Counted from the stretch's first letter, positions 29,512-38,912 are shown. The stretch: DNA of 64,000 nt from Pseudomonas sp. SG20056 (GCF_031764535.1 NZ_CP134499.1:2356001-2420000), one strand, 5' to 3'. Translations and numbers: made by a program. Notes: a model not told the origin generated them from the letters alone.

Positions 29512-31056
29512 TTACTGAAGGGTGCTTTCAACCTCGTTTTCGTCCAGCAGCGCTTCATCGGCCGGGGCTTCATTGCCCATGCCAGCCAGACCGCCGCCAC
29601 TGCTCATGGCCAGCGCCACAAACTGGTCCACGGTCATCTGCTTGCCGTTGAAGGTCACCTGGTCGTTGGCGTAATGCAGGCTGGAGCTGATGTCCTCGCC
29701 CTGCAGCACCGCCAGCTCGCTGGCCACCGCCATACCACTGGCCATTTCACCGACCATTGCAGCCTGCTGAGCAATTGCTTCCTTGTCGGTTTCCCCGGCC
29801 AGGGTGGCCTGCACGCCAATCACATCAGTAATCATCGCCTTGGACACCAGCAGTTTGGCATCCAACTGAGCGATCAACTGCTTGGCCAGTTCAGGCGCCG
29901 GCAGGTCAAAGGACACCGGCTTGTTCAGGTCCAAGCCAAAGCTGAAGCTGCTCTCACCATTGGCAGTTTTGAACGCCAGTTTTTCCAGGGCCAGCCCCGG
30001 TTTGCCGGCCAGCAGTTTTTCCAGATCAGTCTTGAATTGCGCAGTCTGCGCGTCGGTCAGCTCCGGCATACCGCTTTCAGTGTCGACCTTGCCGCTCTGC
30101 AGCAGCGTGCCGTACAGCTCGATCATCGACTGCAGCGCCGCCGCGTCGAGGTTCTTCACGGTCCAGAGCATCTGCGAGGAGCCGATGTCATTACCCTGAT
30201 AGCTGATCATGCCGACGTCATAGCTGTAGCGTGCCGACAGCTGCTGATTGGCTTCGCTGGTCTCATCGCGCTGGACGAAATCCTTGAACAGGATTGGCGC
30301 GCTGTCGCCAACCTGCAGCTCGATCTGCTGCAAGCGCACCTCGTTCTGTCCCAGGTAGAAGTCGCTGGTGCCCTTGCGGGTGTTGCTGGTGAGGTTCATG
30401 CCCTTGAACTCAAGGCGCATGCTTTCATCGGTGGACAGGGTTGAGGTGACCTTGAAACTGTCCATCACGCCACTGGCACTGATTTTCTCGACATTCGCGC
30501 TGCTGTCGAAGTCGATCTCCAGGCCGCTGAAATCAATCTGGCTCTGTTCATCCAGCGCCATCTGCAGCGGTTGCACGCGCAGGTTGCCGCTCAGCGAACG
30601 GTCATAACCGAGGCTGACCTGGCCCTGTAGCGGCGCACCGCCCTGGCTGCCGGCGAACCATTTTTCCAGCTCCGGGCTGCGTTCCAGCGCATAGTTGCTG
30701 GTGGCCATAACGGGCAGCAATTTGAGAGCTTGCAGCCGTGACAGCGGGAAAGGCCCATGTTCGATGCGGTCAGTGACGAACCACTCGAAGTTGCTCGACG
30801 ATTCGCCATCCAGGCTGCCAGCAAACTGAATGCGATAGCGCGCGTTGCTGCTGAACAGCTGACGCTCCAGGGAAACCAGCTCGATGCTGGCGCTGAGGCC
30901 CAGGGCCGGCAGGGTTTTGCCCATATCCTGGTTGGCTTGCTGAATCGAGGTTTCCAGCACCGCTGGAAGCTGCTGGCCGGTATACCAGGCGCCTGCGGTA
31001 CTCAATGCGCCGAGGACGACAACTGCGCCTAGGGCGCTGCCTGCAATTTTCTTCAT
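29512..31056 (-). CDS. YdgA family (DUF945) protein
   Basis: A 514-residue protein with an N-terminal hydrophobic anchor or signal (about residues 5-25, K-K-I-A-G-S-A-L-G) and a large beta-rich periplasmic region. The opening after the anchor, A-W-Y-T-G-Q-Q-L-P-A-V-L-E, and repeated strands such as F-K-V-T-S-T-L-S-T-D-E-S-M-R-L-E are typical of the YdgA/DUF945 family of Gram-negative bacteria. Members are cell-envelope proteins of unknown biochemical role; they share the elongated beta-strand look of AsmA-like envelope proteins. The C-terminus ends in an acidic tail. It is a single-gene unit with its own terminator. Confidence 0.85.
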   Translation of the reverse strand: MKKIAGSALGAVVVLGALSTAGAWYTGQQLPAVLETSIQQANQDMGKTLPALGLSASIELVSLERQLFSSNARYRIQFAGSLDGESSSNFEWFVTDRIEHGPFPLSRLQALKLLPVMATSNYALERSPELEKWFAGSQGGAPLQGQVSLGYDRSLSGNLRVQPLQMALDEQSQIDFSGLEIDFDSSANVEKISASGVMDSFKVTSTLSTDESMRLEFKGMNLTSNTRKGTSDFYLGQNEVRLQQIELQVGDSAPILFKDFVQRDETSEANQQLSARYSYDVGMISYQGNDIGSSQMLWTVKNLDAAALQSMIELYGTLLQSGKVDTESGMPELTDAQTAQFKTDLEKLLAGKPGLALEKLAFKTANGESSFSFGLDLNKPVSFDLPAPELAKQLIAQLDAKLLVSKAMITDVIGVQATLAGETDKEAIAQQAAMVGEMASGMAVASELAVLQGEDISSSLHYANDQVTFNGKQMTVDQFVALAMSSGGGLAGMGNEAPADEALLDENEVESTLQ

Positions 31057-31234
31057 GGGGGGAGTATCCTGCGTGTCCGTTATAGGTGTGGTGCTTCCCT
31101 GCTACCGCCTGTTGCGGTTTGAGGCGCAAAGCGCAGCAAGGCTAACACCCCGACTACGGGCGACCAAGGCGCCACCGGGGAAATTTGCCGAGAATGCCAA
31201 CCCGCTCGAACACCAGCACGGTGGCGCTGCGAAC

Positions 31235-32314
31235 TCAGCTGAGCGGCTTGTCCACAGGCTCAGCGCTGCTCGCCGCGGTGTTTACAACTGGGCTACCAAC
31301 CCAGTCGCTGAGCAGGCTGTACGCCACGGCCAACAAGGTTGGGCCGAGGAACAAGCCCATAAAGCCAAACGCCAGGATGCCGCCGAACACCCCGAGTAGC
31401 ACCACGATCAATGGCAGGTTGCCGCCCCGGCTGATCAGGTAGGGTTTGAGAATGTTGTCGACGCCGCTGATCACCAGGAAACCCCAGATCAACAGAAACA
31501 CGCCCATGCCGACTTCGCCCTGCCAGAACAGCCAGGCCACGGCTGGGCCCCAGATCAGCGGCGGCACCATGATCAGGCTGAAGCCGAAAGTCAGGATCCC
31601 CAGCACCAGCGCGCCGGGTATACCGGCGATGGTGAAACCGATCCAGGCCAGGATCGCCTGTGCTGCGGCAGTACCGATCACCCCGTTGACCACCCGTTGC
31701 ACGGTGCCGGCAACCAGTTCCAAGTAATGCTCGGCGCGATCACCGATCAAACGTTGCAACAGGCTTTCGGCAAACGCCGCCAGGCGCGGCCCGTCGCGGT
31801 AGAAAAAGAACACCAGAATCAGGCTCAGGGCCAATTCCAGCATGCCGCCACCGATCTGCGCACTGCGCGCCAGCAGCCAGTTGCCAACCTGCCCCAGGTA
31901 CGGCCGCACGGTGGCGAAAAACGCCGCCCCCTGCTGGTCGATGGTCATCCAGAAGCCCACCAGACGCTCCCCCACCAGCGGCACGCCAGCCAACCAAGCG
32001 GGTGCCGGCGGCAGCCCTTCGACCTGAAAATCCTTGAGCAAGGCGGTGACATCCTTGATGTGATCCGCCAGGTTGAAGCCCAGCATCACCAACGGCACAG
32101 CCACCACCACGGTCCAAACCAGGGTCAGCAGCCCCGCGGCCAGGGCCTGACGGCCACCAAGCAGGCGTGTCAGCACGCGCATCACCGGCCAGCTGGCAAA
32201 CGACAACACCGCAGCCCAGAACAGCGCCGACCAGAACGGCGCCAATACCCACAGGCTGGCACCCAACAGGACCAGCAGGAGAATCTGCACCAGCAAACGA
32301 TCGTTATTGGCCAT
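31235..32314 (-). CDS. AI-2E family transporter (YdiK/PerM-like permease)
   Basis: A 359-residue inner-membrane protein with about seven or eight hydrophobic segments (roughly 10-45, 65-85, 150-175, 210-260, 268-290, 305-340). The motif A-G-I-P-G-A-L-V-L-G-I-L-T-F-G-F-S-L-I-M-V-P-P followed by P-Y-L-I-S-R-G-G-N-L-P is the family fingerprint. The family is named after TqsA, proposed to export autoinducer-2, but members also include sodium/proton antiporters and many of unknown substrate. A role in quorum sensing should not be assumed. No clear terminator follows; a distant inverted repeat (31169-31177 with 31219-31227) has a 41-base loop. Confidence 0.9.
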   Translation of the reverse strand: MANNDRLLVQILLLVLLGASLWVLAPFWSALFWAAVLSFASWPVMRVLTRLLGGRQALAAGLLTLVWTVVVAVPLVMLGFNLADHIKDVTALLKDFQVEGLPPAPAWLAGVPLVGERLVGFWMTIDQQGAAFFATVRPYLGQVGNWLLARSAQIGGGMLELALSLILVFFFYRDGPRLAAFAESLLQRLIGDRAEHYLELVAGTVQRVVNGVIGTAAAQAILAWIGFTIAGIPGALVLGILTFGFSLIMVPPLIWGPAVAWLFWQGEVGMGVFLLIWGFLVISGVDNILKPYLISRGGNLPLIVVLLGVFGGILAFGFMGLFLGPTLLAVAYSLLSDWVGSPVVNTAASSAEPVDKPLS

Positions 32315-32337
32315 TCAACCAGCTCCCTGCACAACGC

Positions 32338-32366
32338 AAAAAGGCTCTGCCACAAGGGACAGAGCC
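32338..32366 (-). terminator. Rho-independent terminator of the DUF4892 gene
   Basis: On the reverse strand GGCTCTG (32366-32360) pairs with CAGAGCC (32349-32343) and is followed by TTTTT (32342-32338). It lies 40 bases after the stop of the DUF4892 gene and ends the GST-DUF4892 unit before the permease gene. Confidence 0.85.
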
Positions 32367-32405
32367 GGATCAATTAATAATGGCAAGAGTACCGACAGTG
32401 ACGTC

Positions 32406-33218
32406 TTAGCGCAGCACGTTGAGTTGTACGCCGCTCACATCAGCATCACCCAGCTCAAGACGGCTGGCGCGTACGCGTTGTTCAACCAGCGCATCGCGCC
32501 AGGCTTCAGCTTGTGCACCGCTGATGATGACGCGCAGGGTGCTGTCGAGCTTAAGGCTGCGTGCCAGCAGTTCGGCCCAGGCAGCGCTGGGTTCGACCTG
32601 CTTGGCCAAGCGCAGTTCACCGGTGCTTTTCAGCTGGCGCTGCAGGGTGGCTGGGGTCGGCAACACTTTCCCCAACGGCGCATTAGCGTTCAGCAACTCG
32701 GCATGCAGGTAAGCGCGCTTGTTACCACGAGTGATGCTGTACAGCGCCAACAAGCTGTCCTGACGTGGCTCAGCGAGACGCAGCAATGCGTACGTTTGCT
32801 GGTCATCCGAACCGGTCAGGGTAGCGTTATTGAATACCGCGTTAGCCCATAGACTGCTGGAACCGCACTCACGGCCCACGCACCAGTAAAGCAACTCGGC
32901 GTCCTGGGCTTGTAAATCACTGCGGGCCTTGGCGAACACTTCATTGGCCGTGTGAGTGCGCGGCAACTCATAGGTCACGGCGGTCAGCTGGCCCTGGGCG
33001 GCCACTTCTCGCTCGTAGCGCAGGGTGCCGCTGATACGGCGAATCGCCCCTTGAGGGTAGATGCGTTCCTGTTCGGCAACATCCTTGAAGCTGACAATCT
33101 TGCTCCCGGTAAAACGCGGCAGCACGTCCAGGTCCTGACTAGCGGCCACGTCGGCCCAGACAACTGCGCTGCTCAGCAGCAGACTCAGACCGAGGCAATA
33201 ACGATTAAGGCGGCTCAT
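32406..33218 (-). CDS. DUF4892 domain exported protein
   Basis: A 270-residue protein with a cleavable signal peptide (residues 1-22, ending V-W-A before D-V-A). The mature part matches my recollection of DUF4892: a D-L-D-V-L-P-R-F opening, an [19 protein letters not shown] segment with a cysteine pair, and a C-terminal OmpA-like helical region ([11 protein letters not shown]) with L-G-D-A-D-V-S-G near the end. It is probably periplasmic; function is unknown. Its ATG overlaps the stop of the GST gene by four bases, so the two are translationally coupled. Confidence 0.85.
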   Translation of the reverse strand: MSRLNRYCLGLSLLLSSAVVWADVAASQDLDVLPRFTGSKIVSFKDVAEQERIYPQGAIRRISGTLRYEREVAAQGQLTAVTYELPRTHTANEVFAKARSDLQAQDAELLYWCVGRECGSSSLWANAVFNNATLTGSDDQQTYALLRLAEPRQDSLLALYSITRGNKRAYLHAELLNANAPLGKVLPTPATLQRQLKSTGELRLAKQVEPSAAWAELLARSLKLDSTLRVIISGAQAEAWRDALVEQRVRASRLELGDADVSGVQLNVLR

Positions 33219-33877
33219 TTGATCAGCATCGCTTGCGCCGCTTTGACGATTTTTTCGCCGTCTGCTTCACGCTGCGGCACCAGCAAACCACGCTGTATGG
33301 CAGGACGCTCAGCCAGCTCAGCCATCCAGCGCTGCAGATGCTCAAGGCCGTCAACAGAGACGCCGGCCCAGTCATGAATACGCACCCATGGGTAGGTGGC
33401 AATGTCGGCAATGCTGTAGTCATCAGCCAGGTACTGCGACTCGCCAAGGCGCGTGTCGAGCACTTCATAAAGACGGCGGGTTTCGTGCTGATAACGGTCG
33501 ATAGGACCCTGCAGCTTTTCCGGAAAATAGCGGAAGAACACATTGGCCTGGCCCTGCATCGGGCCGACCCCGCCCATCTGGAACATCAGCCACTGAATCA
33601 CCCGCGAGCGACCCTTGGCGTCACTAGGTAGCAGATGCCCGGTTTTCTCGGCGAGATACAGCAGAATGGCGCCGGACTCGAACACCGCGAAGTCATCGTT
33701 AGCGCGGTCGACAATCGCCGGAATACGGCCATTGGGATTGATTTTGAGAAAGGCCGCGGCCTTTTGTTCCTGCTTGTCGAAACTCAAAGCCTGCACGGTG
33801 TACGGCAGCTGTAACTCTTCCAGTGCGATGGACGCTTTATGGCCGTTGGGGGTGGCGGCGGTATACAGGTCGATCAT
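33215..33877 (-). CDS. Glutathione S-transferase family protein
   Basis: A 220-residue cytoplasmic protein. The N-terminal thioredoxin-like domain has [11 protein letters not shown] as active-site region, the cis-proline loop N-P-N-G-R-I-P-A-I, and the E-S-G-A-I-L-L-Y-L glutathione-binding motif. The C-terminal helical domain has [14 protein letters not shown], the N-capping box. The T-x-N in place of a catalytic serine or tyrosine and the overall pattern suggest the Nu class (YghU/YfcG type), which has disulfide-bond reductase activity towards glutathione. The start at 33877 follows GGAG. Confidence 0.9.
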   Translation of the reverse strand: MIDLYTAATPNGHKASIALEELQLPYTVQALSFDKQEQKAAAFLKINPNGRIPAIVDRANDDFAVFESGAILLYLAEKTGHLLPSDAKGRSRVIQWLMFQMGGVGPMQGQANVFFRYFPEKLQGPIDRYQHETRRLYEVLDTRLGESQYLADDYSIADIATYPWVRIHDWAGVSVDGLEHLQRWMAELAERPAIQRGLLVPQREADGEKIVKAAQAMLIK

Positions 33878-33928
33878 GCGAATCTCCGTGGCTATCGCCC
33901 ACACCTTTCCCCAGTTGCCTTTAGCAAG

Positions 33929-34792
33929 TCAAGGCGCAGCCAGGAATGCTTTGAAACAGTCTGCTACCAAGCGCGCACCCTCGTCATCATCCAGATGCAG
34001 ATGATGGCCGCCAGGCAGCTGCGCCACCTCGATAGCCAGGCCCTCGACCAGTTGAGTCATACTCGGCTGCGCCAGCAGCATGCCCTGCTGCGCCATCACC
34101 AGTTTGGCCGGGCATTGCAGACTGCGCACAAACGCCAGCGCATGGGCCTGAGTCAGGCGCAGCGGCGATGGCAGTGTCAGGCGGCTGTCGGTGCGCCAGG
34201 TATAACCACCGGGCACCGGCATCAGGCCACGCTGAGCCAGTAATTCTGCGGCTTCACGGCTGACCGCCCCTACCCCGCGCATACGCGCCTCCACGGCGCG
34301 AGCAAACTCGGCATACACCGGTTTGCTCTTACCGGCCAGTGCGAGCTGCGCCTTGAGCGCTTCGCCGAGTTTCTGCGGCGCCGTGTCCGGCTCACCGGTG
34401 TAGGGAATCAGCCCATCGATCAGCGCCAGGCGTTCGATGCGTTCCGGCATCGCCCCGGCCAGTAACACCGAAACAATCGCGCCCATGGAATGCCCGAGCA
34501 GGGAAAAGCGCTGCCAGCCGAACTGCTCGGCGACCTGCAACACATCATGGGCATAATCCCAAATGGCGTAGCTGCCGCCTGCCGGGCGGTGATCGGAATG
34601 GCCGTGGCCGGCAAAATCCAAGGCGACGATGCGCAGCCCCGGCAGCAGTGGCGCAAGACGGGCAAAGCTGGCGGCATTGTCCAGCCAGCCGTGCAGGGCA
34701 ATCACCGGCACACCGTCTTCGGGTCCATACAGGTGAGCGGCCAGCTCGATATGCGGCAGACGCAGACGGACTTCTTCGAAATTCAGGCTCAT
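33929..34792 (-). CDS. Alpha/beta hydrolase
   Basis: A 287-residue cytoplasmic alpha/beta-hydrolase fold protein. The oxyanion segment is L-H-G-W-L-D-N-A, the nucleophile is Ser102 in L-G-H-S-M-G, and the catalytic His is in P-G-G-H-H-L-H near residue 263. The closest group is the serine hydrolase-like/MEST-like branch that acts on acyl or ester substrates; the substrate cannot be read. Its ATG overlaps the stop of the next upstream hydrolase gene by four bases (34789-34792), making a translationally coupled pair of hydrolases upstream of nothing obvious but a GST unit. Confidence 0.88.
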   Translation of the reverse strand: MSLNFEEVRLRLPHIELAAHLYGPEDGVPVIALHGWLDNAASFARLAPLLPGLRIVALDFAGHGHSDHRPAGGSYAIWDYAHDVLQVAEQFGWQRFSLLGHSMGAIVSVLLAGAMPERIERLALIDGLIPYTGEPDTAPQKLGEALKAQLALAGKSKPVYAEFARAVEARMRGVGAVSREAAELLAQRGLMPVPGGYTWRTDSRLTLPSPLRLTQAHALAFVRSLQCPAKLVMAQQGMLLAQPSMTQLVEGLAIEVAQLPGGHHLHLDDDEGARLVADCFKAFLAAP

Positions 34793-35598
34793 GCACTTTG
34801 CTCGCTTGCAGGTTGTCCGGCCCAGCGCTGGAACAGCTTTTTCAAGAGCTCAGCGGTGTCCTGCGGACGTTCCAGGGGAAACATATGGCCGCCGGGTAGT
34901 GTCAGGTACTCACCCTTCGGCACACGGCGCACCAGATGGGCGTGATGCGGCAGTACCACCCGACTATGACGGCCACGCACCATGGCCAGCGGCACTTTCA
35001 ATTGTTGCGGCCGCCCCGGGCTGGTGTGCGGCACGCTGCGGTAGATGCTGATTTCCGTGGCCGGATCAAAACGCAGGCGCAGGTTATTGCCCGTTGCTTG
35101 CAGACCGTGTTGTACATAGGCATCCAGGCAGTCCGGATCAAAACGGCGGAACAGCCCCTTGCCGGCGAAATAACCACGCGCCTCGGCCAGGTCAACAAAC
35201 TCCTCACGCCGCCCCAGGGTGCGCCCGGCCGGGGTAATGCGGTCGATAAAGCCAAAGCGTTTGGCCGCGCGAATCACCATTTTGTCCGCCAGGGTCAGCA
35301 CCGGCGAATCCAGCATCACCACCCCCAGGTACAACTCGGGGCGCAGCAAGGCGGCGTGGTAATGCAGCACGCCGCCCAGGGAATGACCAACGCCCCATAC
35401 CGGCTGCTGGTTGGCTTCGAGGTGATGGATCAGCTCATCGACCAGGTTGCTCCAGTTGTCGTTCACCGGAAAACGCGGATCATGGCCGTGCTGCTCCAAA
35501 TGCTGCACCGAATAGTCAGGCGCCAGCGCGGCAAACAACTTGCCGTAAGTGGCCGAGGGAAAGCCGTTGGCATGGGCGAAGAATACGGACTGGGGCAT
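34789..35598 (-). CDS. Alpha/beta hydrolase
   Basis: A 269-residue alpha/beta-hydrolase beginning MPQSVFFAHA, with H-A-N-G-F-P-S as the oxyanion region, nucleophile Ser73 in V-G-H-S-L-G-G and catalytic His in L-P-G-G-H-M-F-P-L-E-R-P. The F-A-H-A-N-G-F-P opening defines a small proteobacterial group I cannot assign to a reaction. The start is uncertain: no clear ribosome binding site precedes 35598, and the frame stays open to an ATG at 35664, which would add 22 residues. The homology-like beginning favours 35598. It differs clearly from its partner at 33929, so the pair is not a recent duplication. Confidence 0.83.
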   Translation of the reverse strand: MPQSVFFAHANGFPSATYGKLFAALAPDYSVQHLEQHGHDPRFPVNDNWSNLVDELIHHLEANQQPVWGVGHSLGGVLHYHAALLRPELYLGVVMLDSPVLTLADKMVIRAAKRFGFIDRITPAGRTLGRREEFVDLAEARGYFAGKGLFRRFDPDCLDAYVQHGLQATGNNLRLRFDPATEISIYRSVPHTSPGRPQQLKVPLAMVRGRHSRVVLPHHAHLVRRVPKGEYLTLPGGHMFPLERPQDTAELLKKLFQRWAGQPASEQSA

Positions 35599-35708
35599 GG
35601 CGACAGGCTTATCAGGAAAGTTGCGGATGATTGTCCGGCAGCCCTGGCGATGCGGCAATGACAAAACGGCCAGTGAATGACGGCACTATAGCCAAAGCTG
35701 ATGGGAGG

Positions 35709-35731
35709 CCCGCCAGCCGGAGCGGCAATGG
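35709..35731. other. Hairpin downstream of the hotdog thioesterase gene
   Basis: CCCGCCA and TGGCGGG form an inverted repeat followed on the forward strand by GTTTTA. The T-run faces the forward strand, yet both flanking genes run on the reverse strand, so as a terminator it would only stop antisense transcription. It may instead be a message-stabilising stem after the thioesterase gene. Confidence 0.4.
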
Positions 35732-35744
35732 CGGGTTTTACGGA

Positions 35745-36191
35745 TTAACGCAGCGCTGGGCCGTTCTCCCCAAGCGGCACAATGGCCATGGTTAGCCGAG
35801 AAATGCAGCTGGCCTTGCCATCTTCGCCACTCAGGCGGATATCCCAGACGTGGGTGGTCCGCCCCAGGTGCACCGGACGCGCTACTGCCGTAACCCGCCC
35901 ATTGCGCAGACCGCGCAGGTGGTTGGCGTTCACTTCCAGACCAACGCAGTAGAACTTGCTGCTGTCGATGCACAGATGACTGGCGGTGGAGCCGAGGGTT
36001 TCCGCCAGTACCACCGAAGCGCCGCCATGCAGCAGGCCGTAGGGTTGGTGGGTACGTGCATCGACCACCATGCTGGCGGTCAGCGACTCGTCGTCGAAGG
36101 CGTCAAAGCGGATATCCAGTTGCTCGCCAATGGTGTTTTTCAGAAAGCCATTGAGCTGAGCCAGGTTCGGGGTTTGCTGCCAGAGGGCCAT
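35745..36191 (-). CDS. Hotdog-fold thioesterase (EntH/YbdB/MenI type)
   Basis: A 148-residue cytoplasmic thioesterase of the PaaI/4HBT superfamily. The segment Q-P-Y-G-L-L-H-G-G-A-S-V-V-L-A-E-T-L-G-S contains the catalytic Glu and the helix that binds the thioester, and V-G-L-E-V-N-A-N-H-L-R-G matches the EntH-YdiI group. It would hydrolyse acyl- or aroyl-CoA. The gene lies 67 bases after the acyl-CoA synthetase gene in the same direction, so it may recycle CoA from products of that enzyme. Confidence 0.9.
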   Translation of the reverse strand: MALWQQTPNLAQLNGFLKNTIGEQLDIRFDAFDDESLTASMVVDARTHQPYGLLHGGASVVLAETLGSTASHLCIDSSKFYCVGLEVNANHLRGLRNGRVTAVARPVHLGRTTHVWDIRLSGEDGKASCISRLTMAIVPLGENGPALR

Positions 36192-36223
36192 AGTCAGTCC
36201 TTTAGGGTCGATTCAGCCAGAAC

Positions 36224-36250
36224 GTGGCCGGCGTGCTACATACCGGCCAC
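36224..36250. other. Intercistronic inverted repeat between acyl-CoA synthetase and thioesterase genes
   Basis: GTGGCCGG and CCGGCCAC are perfect 8-base arms around 11 bases. It lies just after the synthetase stop. No T-tract follows on either strand, so it is more likely an mRNA stem that sets the ratio between the two products than a full terminator. Confidence 0.5.
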
Positions 36251-36258
36251 ACACCTGA

Positions 36259-37926
36259 TCACTCGTGCCAGAGCACCGCTTCGCTGCGAGTGGTCCACTC
36301 GTCGAAACGTTCGCCATAGGTGCCTTCAACCACCGCACGCTTGATCTTCAGGGTCGGGGTGAGGAAGCCGTTGTCCACCGCCCAGACCTCCTTGACCAGC
36401 ACCAGGCGTTGCAAGCGCTCATGCTTGTCGAGATTCTGATTAACCTCTTCCAGCAGTTTTTTCAGGCTGTTTTCCAACTCGCCACGAGCACCGTTGAGAG
36501 CTTCGCTGCGACCCACATCAGAAAGTACACACAGCGCCATGGGTTGGGCCATGCCATCGCCGACCACACACACCTGTTCAATGCGCGAGTGCTCACCCAG
36601 GCGGTTTTCAATCGGCGCCGGGGCAACGTACTTGCCTTTGCTGGTTTTGAAGATTTCCTTGATCCGTCCGGTCAGGCGCAGGTTGCCCTCGGCATCCTGC
36701 TCACCCTTATCGCCGGTGCGCAAAAAGCCATCCGGGGTGATAGTTTCCGCAGTCTTTTCCGGATCCTTGTAGTAACCCTGCATGGTCGCACCGCTGCGCA
36801 CCTGCACTTCGCCATCCTCGGCAATCCGTACTTCGACGCCTGGACTGTTCTGACCGATCCAGCCCTGCTTGAACTTACCCGGCCGACATACGTGCGAGTA
36901 ACCGCAGTTCTCGGTCATGCCATAGACCTCCAGCACATCCAGGCCCAGGCGCTTGTACCAGTTGAGCAGCGCTTCCGGTACCGGCGCCGCGCCGGACAAC
37001 GCGTAACGCACGGCATCCAAGCCCAGGCCGACCAGCACCTTTTTGCCGACGATGCGGCCGATGATCGGCAGCTTGAGCAGGAAATCCAGCTTCTCAGCCG
37101 GCATCTTGCTGTAGACGCCCATCTGGAACTTGGTCCAGATACGCGGCACGCCGAACATCACCGTCGGGCGCGCGCGTTTGAGGTCTTCAAGGAAGGTGTC
37201 CAGGCTTTCGGCGAAGAAAATCGTCTGCCCGGCGTAGATCGACGCCAGCTCGACAAACATGCGCTCGGCCACATGGCACAGCGGCAAGTAAGAAAGCACT
37301 CGGTCATTCTCGCCAACGCCAAACAGCTCGGTGGCGTGGCTGGCGGCAAAGCCGAAGTTGCTGAAATGATGCATCACGCCTTTCGGCGTGCCGGTGGTAC
37401 CGGAGGTATAGATGATGGTGGCGAGCTGATCGGAAGCCGCCTTGGGGTTGTCCTGAATCGGCGTGCAGGCCTGCAGGTCATCCCAGGTAAAGCTGAACTC
37501 GCCCTGCGGACGCAACGGCAGGCCAATGGTCGGCACATGCTGCGGCACACCGGGGGCCATGGCCGGCCAATCGTCCAGCTTGCCAACGAACACCAGCGCC
37601 GCCTCGGAATGGCGCAGCACCTGGCCGACCGACTCGGCAGTGAGATTGGGATAGAGCGGCACCGAGACGTGCCCGGCCATCCAGATCGCCAGGTCGGTGA
37701 CGATCCAGTGCGCGCAGTTTTTGGAAATGATTGCAATGCGGCTGCCCTGCGGCAGTTCGCGGCTGCGCAACCAGTTGGCCGCACGGCGCGCCTGCTCGCC
37801 GACGTCAGCCCAACTCAGCTCCTGCAGCTGACCGCCCGGCAGCGGCTGCACCATGTAGCGTTTATTCGGGTGCCGAGCCTCGCGCTCATAAAACACCTCA
37901 AGCGGCAAACGGATTGCATCAGCCAC
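36259..37926 (-). CDS. Long-chain acyl-CoA synthetase (AMP-binding)
   Basis: A 555-residue adenylate-forming enzyme that activates fatty acids to acyl-CoA with ATP through an acyl-AMP. The phosphate-binding loop is I-I-Y-T-S-G-T-T-G-T-P-K-G, followed by V-Y-G-M-T-E-N-C-G (A5 motif) and L-R-T-G-D-K-G-E (A7). The V-P-L-Y-P-N-L-T motif fits long-chain synthetases. I start it at a GTG (37926) because AGGAGG lies seven bases before it and nothing protein-like precedes it; the open frame reaches back to 37968. It is separate from the fadD1-fadD2 pair of Pseudomonas and resembles the enzyme recalled as PA1617. Confidence 0.92.
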   Translation of the reverse strand: MADAIRLPLEVFYEREARHPNKRYMVQPLPGGQLQELSWADVGEQARRAANWLRSRELPQGSRIAIISKNCAHWIVTDLAIWMAGHVSVPLYPNLTAESVGQVLRHSEAALVFVGKLDDWPAMAPGVPQHVPTIGLPLRPQGEFSFTWDDLQACTPIQDNPKAASDQLATIIYTSGTTGTPKGVMHHFSNFGFAASHATELFGVGENDRVLSYLPLCHVAERMFVELASIYAGQTIFFAESLDTFLEDLKRARPTVMFGVPRIWTKFQMGVYSKMPAEKLDFLLKLPIIGRIVGKKVLVGLGLDAVRYALSGAAPVPEALLNWYKRLGLDVLEVYGMTENCGYSHVCRPGKFKQGWIGQNSPGVEVRIAEDGEVQVRSGATMQGYYKDPEKTAETITPDGFLRTGDKGEQDAEGNLRLTGRIKEIFKTSKGKYVAPAPIENRLGEHSRIEQVCVVGDGMAQPMALCVLSDVGRSEALNGARGELENSLKKLLEEVNQNLDKHERLQRLVLVKEVWAVDNGFLTPTLKIKRAVVEGTYGERFDEWTTRSEAVLWHE

Positions 37927-38040
37927 AGGGCTTCCTCCTTTGTTGTTTTTGTGGAGCCAACCAAGCAATTGCTTGGTTTGACTATTCCACGCACAAAGGC
38001 GGCCCGCAAGAGGAGAAATGTTTCGGTGTGTAGTGAGGTG

Positions 38041-38505
38041 TCAGGAACGGGCTGGATGCTTATGGGCAGACAATTCCATCAACCCAGCGGCCAGGTCGTC
38101 GCCTTCCAGCAACGCTAGGCTTGCGGTACTCATCGACAGCGGTTGCTGGCGATGACCGTGAATCAGCAGGCCAGCCAAGGCGCCCACCAGCGGCTGATGG
38201 GTAACCAGCAACAGCTCGTCGAACGCATAGCCATCCAGCTCACGCAGCGCCTGGCGCAGATCACTCTCCGGCGTCAACCAGGGCACGGTCTGCCGGATAC
38301 TGGCAAATGCCAGCACTTCGCAGACCAGATCCGCAGTCTGCTGAGCGCGCACATAGGGACTGACCAGCACGGCCTTTAACGGCCTTCCCTGCATCTGTGC
38401 AGCGGCCTCACGCACCTGCTGCCGACCATAGGCAGTCAGGTTGCGTTCGGCATCAGTGCGTGCAGTCGGTTCGGCTTCACCGTGGCGCAATAGCCAGAGC
38501 TTCAC
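38041..38505 (-). CDS. sixA: Phosphohistidine phosphatase SixA
   Basis: A 154-residue cytoplasmic histidine phosphatase. The RHG motif is at residues 7-9 (L-L-R-H-G-E-A-E), with His8 as the phosphoacceptor, and the second catalytic His is in L-L-V-T-H-Q-P-L-V-G. SixA dephosphorylates HPt domains or the nitrogen-related PTS protein in E. coli. The start is taken as GTG at 38505, which places the RHG motif at its usual position; upstream in-frame residues belong to the DUF4389 gene region read in another frame. It follows the DUF4389 gene by 25 bases. Confidence 0.88.
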   Translation of the reverse strand: MKLWLLRHGEAEPTARTDAERNLTAYGRQQVREAAAQMQGRPLKAVLVSPYVRAQQTADLVCEVLAFASIRQTVPWLTPESDLRQALRELDGYAFDELLLVTHQPLVGALAGLLIHGHRQQPLSMSTASLALLEGDDLAAGLMELSAHKHPARS

Positions 38506-38530
38506 AGGCTTACCCCGATAAGCCGACGAC

Positions 38531-38884
38531 TCAAAGCTTCGGCTCTTCGTCGCGCACCGGGTGGGCTGCCGGCGGGATGCTGTGCGGGGTCTCACCTTGT
38601 GGTGCTTGCGGGATTGGCCAGTCAGCAAACGGCCAAGGCTTTTCATCAGTGTTGAAGGTGCCAAAGCGGCCGATCTGCGCCAGGTACTGGCTCAGGCTGT
38701 CACCAAAACCCAGCAGGCCGGCATTTGGCGCGCCATAGAACATGCGATACCCAAGCTGCAGCAACACCACGGAGCCCAGGAGGATTTCCGCCAGTTGCCA
38801 GACGATGGTAAAGATCACCATCCAGAGGATGCGCAGCAGAATCGATTCGCGCTGCAGTTCCTGATTGCCATCACTCATGCTCAT
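38531..38884 (-). CDS. DUF4389 membrane protein
   Basis: A 117-residue protein with a strongly hydrophobic segment (about residues 15-45, L-L-R-I-L-W-M-V-I-F), probably one or two membrane helices, and a proline-rich cytoplasmic tail (P-W-P-F-A-D-W-P-I-P). These are the features of the DUF4389 family, common in Pseudomonas next to gpsA and sixA. Function unknown. Position between gpsA and sixA suggests one operon of three genes. Confidence 0.83.
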   Translation of the reverse strand: MSMSDGNQELQRESILLRILWMVIFTIVWQLAEILLGSVVLLQLGYRMFYGAPNAGLLGFGDSLSQYLAQIGRFGTFNTDEKPWPFADWPIPQAPQGETPHSIPPAAHPVRDEEPKL

Positions 38885-38912
38885 CTCCTTGCAGGGTCTA
38901 TAAAGGTAAAAC

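Noticed and set aside
31169..31227. Inverted repeat GCGCCACCG/CGGTGGCGC after the AI-2E-family gene
   Set aside because: The 41-base loop and lack of a T-tract make a terminator unlikely.
31235..32314. Quorum-sensing autoinducer-2 exporter
   Set aside because: The family name does not establish the substrate; no luxS or lsr genes are present in the window.
36265..38118. 617-residue forward open frame opposite the acyl-CoA synthetase gene
   Set aside because: The reverse-strand gene has complete adenylation motifs; the forward frame has none and no ribosome binding site.
38506..38664. N-terminal extension of SixA to an ATG at 38664
   Set aside because: It would overlap the DUF4389 gene and move the RHG motif far from its usual place at the N-terminus.
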